Source: Gymnopus androsaceus JB14
Taxonomy: Eukaryota > Basidiomycota > Agaricomycetes > Agaricales > Omphalotaceae
DNA length: 64,000 bases
Direction of reading: 5' to 3'
Assembly (NCBI GenBank): GCA_009733575.1
Contig: ML769506.1
Span: forward strand, 1-64,000
The translations under genes and the position numbers were made by a program. Shown here piece after piece: positions 56,123 through 64,000 of the stretch. Each line of letters opens with the position of its first letter. The stretch's first letter is position 1. The notes under the pieces were generated by a model. It was not told the DNA's origin and did not search any database. It saw nothing but the letters and a program-made list of their open reading frames with translations.

Positions 56123-56605
56123 TTGGTGAACACAGTGTATCAGAGACTCTTCAAGACCGGGTTTTGTCTAGCATGTTGCTGCGTTTTTTTTTTTCATCGA
56201 TCTTTGCTCACTCATAGTAAACAGCTCTCGGGCTCCCCTGGCTCTGGAAAATCAGTTTCAAGGATCAACTTAAGAACTTTGTGCAGCATTGGCACCTGGA
56301 CGACACGATACACAGCGTTGATGTTTGGGACCGGCTGGACGAAAACAAGCACTACCGTGACGTTCGAACAATGTATGACCGCAGTACGTCCATGCTTTTG
56401 AGAAGTTAAGAACTACTATGGATAGCAGCCCTTCGGAAACCGCGCCGAAGCTATGGCTTTTCCTGGACGAGATTATTTCAATCTGGTGTTCTGGAGTAAC
56501 CTCTTTTGGGACCCTCCACGCCAATGTTCAAATCTTTGCAGCTGGCACCTGCGGCAGTATCGTCAATAAGCCCGCCCCAGTGTCGCATATACTTATTGAA
56601 ACATA
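56123..56605 (+). pseudogene. Relic of a P-loop NTPase gene
   Basis: One frame reads QLSGSPGSGKSVSRINLRTL, a good Walker A motif (GSPGSGKS), and a second frame some 200 bp on reads PKLWLFLDEIISIWC, similar to a Walker B stretch. The parts are in different frames with stops between and no long body. It looks like the decayed core of an NTPase, perhaps of the NACHT/AAA kind, but the assignment is weak. Confidence 0.3.
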
Positions 56606-56745
56606 ACTCAGGCGATCCGCCACCTGGAAGTCAGACTAACTCCAACTACTGCTGAAAGTACAACCGTGCAAGAGAAAGTCGATCAGAGTGAAAGGGGTAG
56701 ATAACAGTCGCGGTTTAGATCGATCTTTCTTTCGCTCCCGCCAAC

Positions 56746-57844
56746 ATGACTTGTCCACTTACCGATGAGGAGATCAAGGAGCAGTGCAGAATTCACCTCA
56801 AAAAACACCTATGGCTCGACGATCCTGAAAGATTAGTGCTAAAGTACAACGGCTAAGACACTAACTTCGTTGTCACTTTCTCTTGGCCATATGGGGCGAT
56901 TGTACAACGTCGCGCTTGGTTGGACTTTTTTTCGGAATCGAAAACGATCACAGTTCCAAAGGTGGAAAGGCTGCTCGAAGATGGATTTTACGGGATTCTG
57001 GTAACGGAGAAGCTTGAAGGGCAGACTCTTAGGGAGGTTATGAACGGAACACCTCTATCGGACGAACACGCGGATCTCATTGCTAATACACTGTAAGAAC
57101 TTCGCGAGTCCGTCAGGCCTTTCGAGAACAACAAAGTAACTCCACTTGGCCAATGGATAGTCCAAGGGCACATGTTTCCTGAAGGCGAAACTTGCGAGAG
57201 TAGTCGACACCGTTAATGAATTGGCAAGCTTTTTGACAGAGCGTTTCCGAAGAGCTGTCGGGGAAGTCCCGCTACCCCCTCTCGAGGATGGTGTGTTCAG
57301 TTATGGAAACCTTTCTCCTGACAGCATCGAGCTGCTTTCGAACGGTCAGCTTGCTTTCGTCGACTTTAATCAGAGTTGTATGGGACCAAGATGGTGGGAC
57401 TGGTATTCCCTTGCAGTCTCTTGCGGAGACAGGGGCTTTGTGGATCCCCTGAAGTCAGCTTTGAAAAGGAAGGGACTGATTGTCGATAAGGAGTTCAGTG
57501 GCGTCATGGACGGCTTGCATAGATGGTATGGTTTGTATGGTACCGTTGCTGATATGTAAGTCGATGCATTTTAACTGAATCACCTGCGCTAATCTGCGAT
57601 TTTTTTTAGAGAGGAGTGGAATGCAATACTTAGAGCCTCGAAGGCTTCAAATTCTGCCAGCCCACAAACTTCTTTCGTAACTACTCAGTCGAGACCTCAC
57701 TCTCCTGTTTCTACTCCGACGCTTGCGGATTCCTCCTCCGTGATTCGGTTGAGACCTCGTTCTCCTGTTTCCGTGGATAATCTCCGACGCTTCCACCCCT
57801 TGTGCATGATGATGGTACAAGTGAAGAGGACAACGCGCCGTTGA
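56746..57844 (+). pseudogene. APH-like kinase-fold gene, tandem copy 1 (broken)
   Basis: First of three tandem copies of a gene with an aminoglycoside-phosphotransferase-like fold. It starts MTCPLTDEEIKEQCRIHLKK. It is disabled by in-frame stops at 56,854-56,856 (CAA to TAA in the NGQD block) and 57,094-57,096 (LQE to stop), and by one extra T near 57,192. The 3' half remains open: VFSYGNLSPDSIELL, FVDFNQSCMGPRWWDWYSLA, then an intron at 57,556-57,609 and a Ser/Pro-rich tail. The catalytic HGD triad reads YGN here too. Upstream DNA resembles that of copy 3. Confidence 0.8.
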
Positions 57845-58217
57845 CCTCCAAGCCCAACGATAATGAGTTCAAGGAGTCACAGAATGACGAAGAGAAAAAG
57901 CGGTGGAAAAGCACCTTTTGATTGTAGGCTCTTTCCAGAATGCTATGGACTAGCAACTTCTTTCGCCTACGCTTTCCTTTGACATTACTCCTCCTTTGAG
58001 TGTTCCGACTAATAAGTTACTATATTCTCCTTGGCATATTGTTTCCCTAAGTACTGAGCTACTTACTTCTTTAATGACCATCCCACAAGATAAACACATC
58101 GAAAGGTCCAGGCAAGCATGGTCGATGTAAGATGGTCATTAATCGATGGCTAAATTTCGGTAGGAAGCGTAAGACTACACCACAAAAGTAAAATTAAATT
58201 GTCAGAGGCGATGCGAT

Positions 58218-58480
58218 TCATTTAATAGGTCGATACAGAGGTGCACGGTGGTGATAATAAAGATGATTGCAGAGGAATGATGATTTGCCAAAAAAAAAGA
58301 ATGTCGATGATACCAGATGAGAAGAAACAAGTACAAGAAACCCGAAGCATGGAAGGAAGAGGTGCACGGTGGTGATAATAAAGATGATTGCAGAGAAACG
58401 CTGAGAAAAGAATGTCAATGATGCATGATGAATGAGAAGAAATAAGTACAAGAAACCGAAGGAAGAGACATTCAAAAGAG
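58218..58480. repeat. Local tandem repeat, ~126-bp unit, two copies
   Basis: GAGGTGCACGGTGGTGATAA followed by TAAAGATGATTGCAGAG occurs at about 58,230 and again at about 58,356, each followed by AGAATGTCxATGAT and AAGTACAAGAAAC words. A third, degenerate copy lies at about 62,197-62,330 upstream of kinase-fold copy 3, so the unit was copied along with the gene cluster. Confidence 0.75.
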
Positions 58481-58835
58481 TTTGTATCAGCTGGCACCCT
58501 GAAGAGAACGGTCGGGGTAGCGCTATCCAATCCGGCAAAGCTTCTCCAGCTTTATACATGACCGAATCACCGCTTCGTTTCCCAATCAGAGTACTGGGCT
58601 CATTTTGCGCTAGTGTATATGTCCCTGTCCTAGTGAGCTCTGCTACGTGAAGGTCTAGAGCAGCGCCAGTCTCGCCAGTTGGTTGAACATCGCGGGGAAC
58701 AGGTGGAAGACGAATATGGAATCCATGAGCGCGAGCCAAGTATTGTTCAGTTGAGAAGATAAGAAGTATCGCCGTCCGTAGCACTAGGGCACTCGGAGGG
58801 TTAAAGGACGATTTGATTTCTTCAGGGCCGCTCAC
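58480..58835 (-). CDS. Hypothetical protein between kinase-fold copies
   Basis: A minus-strand frame reads SSFNPPSALVLRTAILLIFS, RAHGFHIRLPPVPRDVQPTG and ELTRTGTYTLAQNEPSTLIG before running into the tandem repeat, which supplies the rest of the frame to about 58,218. The frame is open upstream of 58,835 (AFFGTPLTCDNEEVHVSG), so exons may lie further right, but I could not build them. A degenerate copy of the EPSTLIGKR...AGEALP part is present at about 62,390-62,470. No family recognised. Confidence 0.35.
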
Positions 58836-58859
58836 ATGGACTTCTTCGTTGTCGCAAGT

Positions 58860-59814
58860 TAAAGGAGTACCAAAGAATGCAAGCAGTGACCCTCTACCAC
58901 AGAGTCAATATTTCTGTCAAAGCAACAGGATCCCACTCGGCCCTGGTCTCATGAACAGTTCCTCGGCTCATCAGCCTTGAGAAGATCGCAGAAGACAGGC
59001 ATGAAATAGTGCGAATTAGAATCTCCGCATTGCTCTTTTTTCGTCAACTGCGATTACGATATGGAGACACCGACGTGGACCGAAACTGATATCGGGTTCG
59101 TTTAGCGCCAAGAGCCTGCACCCTGAACTCCGCTGCATGGTGCGACTAGCTCCACCATCAGCCCGGGGGAGACCGTGCGAGGGAGAGAAAGACGTTCGAA
59201 AGAGATGGCATCGCTCAGAAGGAGGTCAACGCCAGAGCCAAGTCTCCAGGTACCACTGGCCTGTCATGACGTGAAGCCTTTTCTAGACGCCTTGATAGAT
59301 AGTTTCGAAGCTCCTCGTGCCCTACTTGGCTAAGCCCACCGACTCCGCAGATGCTCCTGCCCAATCAAATGCTATATGAAGACCAGGTCAGGCCAATCCT
59401 TCAGTGAAAGAAAGGCCGAATCGAGAGAGAATATTTTGGTCAACTTTGGCCCTTGGGTGTTCGAATGAAAGGACCAGAAAACTGGGCTGAAGACTGGTGC
59501 CAAGGTCCACTAGTTCTTCAGCAGCAGCTAAAAAGACGTTCAGCTGAGAATTCTGCTCTTTCAACCTGAGAAACTGGAAAATAACAAAGAGGGATCTCAG
59601 TGTTGCAACCGCACAAATTCCAGGTGTTCGACTAGGATGCGACCAAGACCAATTCGTTTAGCACGTATCTACGCAAAAGACTGACAAGGCTATCTGGCAA
59701 TCCTTCAGATGAAAATTGAACTGAAAGTTGATGGCGAGAGTGAACAAGATATTTGATCCGAGCCAAAGGAAAGTTCTGCGGATAGCATGGTGATCGATAG
59801 AAATGTGTTTGAAT
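58860..59814. other. Stretch without a supported gene
   Basis: About 0.95 kb with only short frames on both strands. GC content and word use look more coding-like than the AT-rich region at the left end of the window, so a decayed gene is possible. Confidence 0.35.
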
Positions 59815-60641
59815 TCAATGGATATTCGCCACTACCTCCTCCTGGATCCTCTTCTGGCAACTAGCAAGAAGGGATTTCCCAGTGGGAAGTCCCTCGGGGA
59901 ACACGCCTACCGACAACTCCTTGAAGACAGGCTTCTTGTTCTTCTGTGAGAAATATGAACGAACAAACTGATGCAGGCGGGCTTGGCTTTTTCTGGCGAG
60001 CTCGTCTTCAAGTCGGTATGCCGACAGATTAGGAGCGGTGGAGAATGGTGTCCATTTCAGGACGGAATTGTCGATACTGAGATTGAAAAACCCTGCTTCG
60101 ATGAGACAGCTGCATAACCCTTGCTACGGTATTCAGGTCAGTGATTCATGGACTTGGTTGGTATCATCCAGAGGTAAACATACACCCATGCGCGACATCC
60201 TTGCCTATCCTCGGTCATGATATATTTCTGGGCGTTCAACATCTCCAGCATTTTTATGAAATCAGCAAAGATTTTGACGGGTTTTTCTCGATTCCAGAGG
60301 CAGTCGACCGGGATGAGAGACTCGGAAGATGGGGTTTCGGAGTTGACCACAAGGACACCAGGGGACGCAGTGCCCTTCGGGGATTGCTCGTCGATTTCCA
60401 TGCTGAACCTAATACGGGTTCCAATGCTCAAGATCAGATACAAAACGGCGTGATTTGCTGGTTGGAATTTTCGTTTTGCCCAACGAGAATTTCTTTCTCT
60501 AATGACCAGCCTAATTCTGTCGATTGTTGCGGGGAGGTGTGAGATAACTGTTTCTATATCAGATTTCGAAAGTTTATCATCAGGTGTTTTACCGGTAATT
60601 GCAAATAGCGTGGAAAACTGAAATGAGCGAGTAAAAGCCAT
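59815..60641 (-). CDS. DUF7770-like hypothetical protein
   Basis: Two exons, 60641-60180 and 60123-59815, joined by a 56-nt intron in phase 0, give 256 aa. The middle and end resemble small proteins of the DUF7770 kind: RIRFSMEIDEQS, VKIFADFIKMLEMLNAQKYI, MTEDRQGCRAWVYQG (the G-C-R-x-W signature), then LIEAGFF. The C-terminus is a charged tail ending EEVVANIH. Function is unknown. It is intact although both kinase-fold neighbours are broken, and points away from copy 2 with 166 bp between starts. The family name is my best reading and not certain. Confidence 0.5.
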
Positions 60642-60807
60642 GGTTCACGTTCAAGTTGAAGAAGCCTGCTGCCGCGACCCTAAAGCGCAGATCATGTGAC
60701 CATAACCTACTTCCGTCACCGGGCCGGAAGAAGGGATAGTGCCAAACATATTCAGCCAATTAGCCCTTGGCACCTTACGCTCACTAGCCTCATCAGACAA
60801 CTTGGAT

Positions 60808-61890
60808 ATGAATTGTCCACTTACCGACGAGGAGATCAAGGAGCAGTGCAGAACTCACCTCAAAAAACACCCATGGCTTGATGATCCAGAAATATTAGTG
60901 CTAAAACACAACGGCCAAGACACCAACTTCGTTGTCACTTTCTCGCGGCCATACGAGGCAATTGTGCAACATCGCGCATGGTTGGACTTTTTTTCGAAGT
61001 CGAAATTGAATCATAGTTCCGAAGGTGGATAGGCTGCTTAAAGATGGCTTTTATGGGATTTTGGTAACGGAGAAGCTTGAAGGGCGGACTTTTAGGGAGG
61101 TTATGAACGGAACCCCTCTATCGGACAAACACGCGGACCTCATTGCTGATACACTGCAAGAACTTCGCGAGTCCGTCAGGCCTTTCGAGAACAACAAAGT
61201 CACTCCGCTTGGCCAATGGACAGTCCAAGGGCACATGTTTCCTGACGGTGAAACTGCGAGAGTAGTAGACACTGTCGACGAAATGGCAAGCTTTTTGACA
61301 GAGCGTTTCCGAAGAGCTGCTGGTAACGAAGTCCCGCTCCCCCTCTCACGGATGGTGTGTTCAGCTATGGAAACCTTTCTCCTGACAGCATCAAGCTGCT
61401 TTCGAACGATCGGCTTGCTTTCGTCGACTTTAATCAGAGTTGTATGGGACCAAGATGGTGGGACTGGTATGCCCTTGCAGTCTCTTGCGAGGACGAGGGT
61501 TTTGTTGATCCCCTCATGTCAGCTTTGGAAAGAAAGGGACTGATATTCGACGAGGAGGAGTTCGGTGACGTTATGGACGACTTGCACAGATGGTATGGCT
61601 TGTATGGTACTGTCGCTGATATGTGGGCCGGTGCGTTTCAACTGAATCATCTACGCTAATGTGCGATTTTTAGAAAGGAGTGGGAAGCAAAACTCAAAGC
61701 CGCGAAGGCCTCGAATTCTACCAGCCCAGAAACTTCATTCGTAACTACCCAGTCGAGACCTCACTCTCCTGTTTCTGCTCCGACGCTTCCGCCCGTTGCG
61801 CATGATGATGGTACAAGCGAAGAGGATGATGCGCCATTGACTTCCGAGCTCAACAATAAGGAGCTCGTCGACGATGAAGAGAAAAGGTAG
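60808..61890 (+). pseudogene. APH-like kinase-fold gene, tandem copy 2 (frameshifted)
   Basis: Starts MNCPLTDEEIKEQCRTHLKK. Two frameshifts are evident against copy 3: an extra base near 61,010-61,020 (after FFSKSK) and a missing base near 61,340 (PLPPLEDG region). The 3' end is the best preserved of the three: FSYGNLSPDSIKLL, FVDFNQSCMGPRWWDWYALA, an intron at 61,623-61,673 with the weak donor GTGGGC, and an acidic tail ending VDDEEKR before TAG at 61,888-61,890. The second shift re-opens the frame, so the middle part could be translated out of frame. Confidence 0.78.
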
Positions 61891-62159
61891 CGGATAAGGA
61901 CCGTTTGATCGCAGACTCTTTCCAGAATGCAACTTTACTCGCCTGCGCTTTCCTCGTTGCCCCTTTGATTATTCCAACTAGAGTACTTAATTCCATGACC
62001 TGTTGTTTTCTACTCGCATTAATGATATAAACGTATTCCACAAGATAAACGCATCGAATGGTTCAGGCAAGCACGGTCGATGATCATTATCCGATGGCTG
62101 ATATCTACTTGGACAAAATTTTGGTAGAGCGTAAAACTACACCATAAAAGTAAAGTAAA

Positions 62160-62500
62160 CTGTCGGAGGCGATGCGATTTATCTATTAGGTCGATAGAGA
62201 TGTGCGCGGTGGTGATAATAAAGATGATTGCTGAGTTGCCAAAAAAGAACGTCGATGATACCCGATGAATGAGAAGGAACAAGTACAAGAAACTGGAAGC
62301 ATGGAGGGAGAGCCTGAGAGGCATTCGAAAGAGTCGGTATCACTTGGCAGCCTGAAGAGGCTAGCACTATCTTGATCACAACCAATTCGGTAAAGCTTCT
62401 CCAGCTTTATACATGACCGAATCTTCGCCTCGTTTTTCAATCAGAGTACTGGGTTCATTTTGCGCTGGGCATATGCTCCTGTGCCAGTGGACTCGGCTCT
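62160..62500 (-). pseudogene. Degenerate copy of the 58.2-58.7 kb hypothetical/repeat segment
   Basis: Shares GGTGGTGATAATAAAGATGA and GAACAAGTACAAGAAACTGG words and the AGCTTCTCCAGCTTTATACA to AGTACTGGGTTCATTTTGCG part with 58,218-58,620, but is shorter and gapped with broken frames. It marks the left edge of the duplicated unit that carries kinase-fold copy 3. Confidence 0.6.
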
Positions 62501-62582
62501 GAAAGGTGCAAGAGAAAACCGATCGGAATGAAAGGAGTCATTAGGATCGAATATCGTACTTCTTTCTTTCGCTCCCGCCAAC

Positions 62583-63498
62583 ATGATTTGTCCACTTACC
62601 GACGAAGAGATCAAGGAGCAATGCAGAGTTCACCTCGAAAAATACCCATGGCTCGATGATCCAGAAATATTACTGCTAAAACACAACGGCCAAGACACCA
62701 ACTTTGTTGTCACTTTCTCGTGGCCATACGGGGCGATTCAACTGGAACAACATCGCGCATGGTTAGATTTCTTTTCGGAATCGAAAATGATCACAACTTT
62801 CAAGGTGGATAGGCTGCTCGAAGATGACCTTTTTGGGATACTGGTAACGGAGAAGCTTGAAGGGCAGACTTTTAGGCAGGTTATGAACGGAACCCCTCTA
62901 TCGGATGAACACGCGGACCTCATTGCTGATACACTGCAAGAGCTTCGCGAGTCTGTCAGGTCTTTCGAGAACAACAAAGTCACTCCACTTGGCCAATGGA
63001 CAGTCCAAGGGCACATGTTTCCTGAAGGCGAAACTGCGAGAGTGGTCGACACCGTCGATGAAATGTCAAGCTTTTTGACAGAGCGTTTCCAAAGAGCTGT
63101 CGGAAACGAAGTCCCGCTACCCCCTCTCGAGGATGGTGTGTTCAGTTATGGAAACCTTTCTCCTGACAGCATCAAGCTGCTCTCAAACGGTCAGCTTGCT
63201 TTCGTCGACTTCTCTCAGAGTTGCATGGGGCCAAGATGGTGGGATTGGTATGCCCTTGCAATCTCTTGCGAAGACGAGGGTTTTGTTGATCCTCTCTTGT
63301 CAGCTTTGAGAAGGAAGGGGCTGATTGTCGATGAGGAGTTCAGTGGCGTCATGGACGACTTGCATAGCTGGTATGCCCTGTATGGTACTGTCGCTGATAT
63401 GTAAGTCGATGCAATTTAGCTTAATTGCCTGCGCTAATGTGCGAATTTTTAGACAGGAGCGGGATGCAATATTCTCGAAGAGAATTCCTCCTCCGTGA
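62583..63498 (+). CDS. APH-like kinase-fold protein, tandem copy 3 (open; probable pseudokinase)
   Basis: The only unbroken copy. Exons 62583-63400 and 63453-63498, phase 2, 287 aa. Blocks: PWLDDPEILLLKHNGQDTNF, VDRLLEDDLFGILVTEKLEG, FSYGNLSPDSIKLLSNGQLA and FVDFSQSCMGPRWWDWYALA correspond to the N-lobe, hinge, catalytic loop and metal-binding loop of the APH/choline-kinase fold. The family's HGDxxxxN catalytic loop reads YGNLSPDS, so the catalytic aspartate is asparagine and the histidine tyrosine; the VDF aspartate is kept. The N-lobe lysine is not obvious. The tail is cut short (stop at 63,496-63,498) by deletion of the Ser/Pro segment seen in copies 1 and 2. Function unknown. Confidence 0.75.
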
Positions 63499-64000
63499 TT
63501 ACCCGGTTGAGACCTCATTCTCCTGTTTCTATGGATAATCTTCCGATGCTTCCGCTTCCGCCCCTTGCATGATGACGGTACAAGCGAAGAGGACGATGCG
63601 CCATTGACCCCCGAGCTCACCGATAACGAGCTCGTCGAAAAGTCGCATAACGATAAAGAGCAAAAGAAGCGGATAAAGACGCTCTGATTGTAGACTCTCT
63701 CCAGAATGTTATGGACTAGAACTTTATTCGCCTACGCTTTCCTTTGACTCGGACGTTATCCCTCCTTCTCACTTCCTTTGATCGTTCCGACTAATACTCA
63801 CTACATTTTCTTTGGCCTGTTGTTTTCCTACTATTCGTATTAGTTACTCCTCTGATGATAGGAACGTCCATCCCACAACACAACGCATTGAAAAAGGATC
63901 TGAGGAAGTAAGCAGTCGGTGTAAGATGGACAGGATTTTGGTAGGAAGCGCAAGACTACAGGTAAAGTAAATTACCCAAGCCGTGCCAGTTAATAGGCTG
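63499..64000. other. Decayed tail and downstream region of copy 3
   Basis: Beyond the stop, remnants of the acidic tail can still be read in another frame (DDGTSEEDDAPL, about 63,570-63,610). Downstream sequence resembles that after copies 1 and 2, so the duplicated unit probably continues past the window edge. Confidence 0.6.

Overview
The window is nuclear DNA of a filamentous basidiomycete, almost certainly an Agaricomycete (mushroom-forming fungus). Nearly every gene is split by GT-AG introns of about 47-65 nt, genes are packed on both strands with 100-300 bp gaps, and several families are typical of this group: multi-pass membrane proteins of the DUF6533/DUF6534 kind, leucine-rich F-box proteins, a CAP59-type glycosyltransferase, and a DNA methyltransferase fused to a SNF2 ATPase (DNMT5). 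No viral, plasmid, prophage or CRISPR feature was seen. Gene models below were built by hand, by matching reading phase across splice sites.

Layout. (1) 1-13,110 is an accessory, repeat-rich, AT-rich region. Two copies of a roughly 2-kb block carrying a multi-pass membrane protein gene (copy A apparently intact, copy B frameshifted) flank about 7 kb of minisatellites, a ~155-bp tandem array, hairpins and a MITE; a second MITE follows copy B. (2) 13,355-19,173 holds TRAPPC12 and the silencing factor Clr2 (divergent) and replication factor C subunit 3. (3) 20,085-24,562 holds an intron-containing tRNA-Leu(AAG), a Gal80-like oxidoreductase and an SAM methyltransferase. (4) 24,738-32,550 holds two F-box proteins, an EFM7-like methyltransferase, CRIPT and a signal-bearing FMN-dependent 2-hydroxyacid dehydrogenase. 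(5) 32,664-39,645 is one large 18-exon gene for DNMT5, with a possible PCNA-binding peptide at its start and one unexplained extra base. (6) 39,976-44,769 holds a GT69 mannosyltransferase, a CTD-interacting-domain protein and PET117. (7) 44,770-50,331 holds a MITE, a GH16 glucanase and a DUF6534 membrane protein; the last two share a nearly identical intron. (8) 50,644-55,097 holds a BTB protein, PEX7 and a SIRT4-type sirtuin. (9) 55,300-64,000 is a second accessory region: three tandem copies of an aminoglycoside-phosphotransferase-like gene (two broken, one open), with a DUF7770-like gene and a hypothetical ORF between them.

How the genes relate. The core genes are housekeeping and not a pathway cluster: vesicle tethering, DNA replication, chromatin silencing, peroxisome import, cytochrome oxidase assembly, mRNA 3'-end processing. 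Two heterochromatin factors, Clr2 and DNMT5, lie within about 25 kb of each other. The two accessory ends show gene birth and death by local duplication.

Most notable observations: (a) two near-identical whole introns in adjacent unrelated genes, with similarity stopping at the splice sites, as expected for an introner-like intron gain; (b) the DNMT5 gene with its candidate PIP box and +1 frameshift; (c) the tandem kinase-fold array whose catalytic HGD motif has become YGN; (d) three MITEs with TA target-site duplications.
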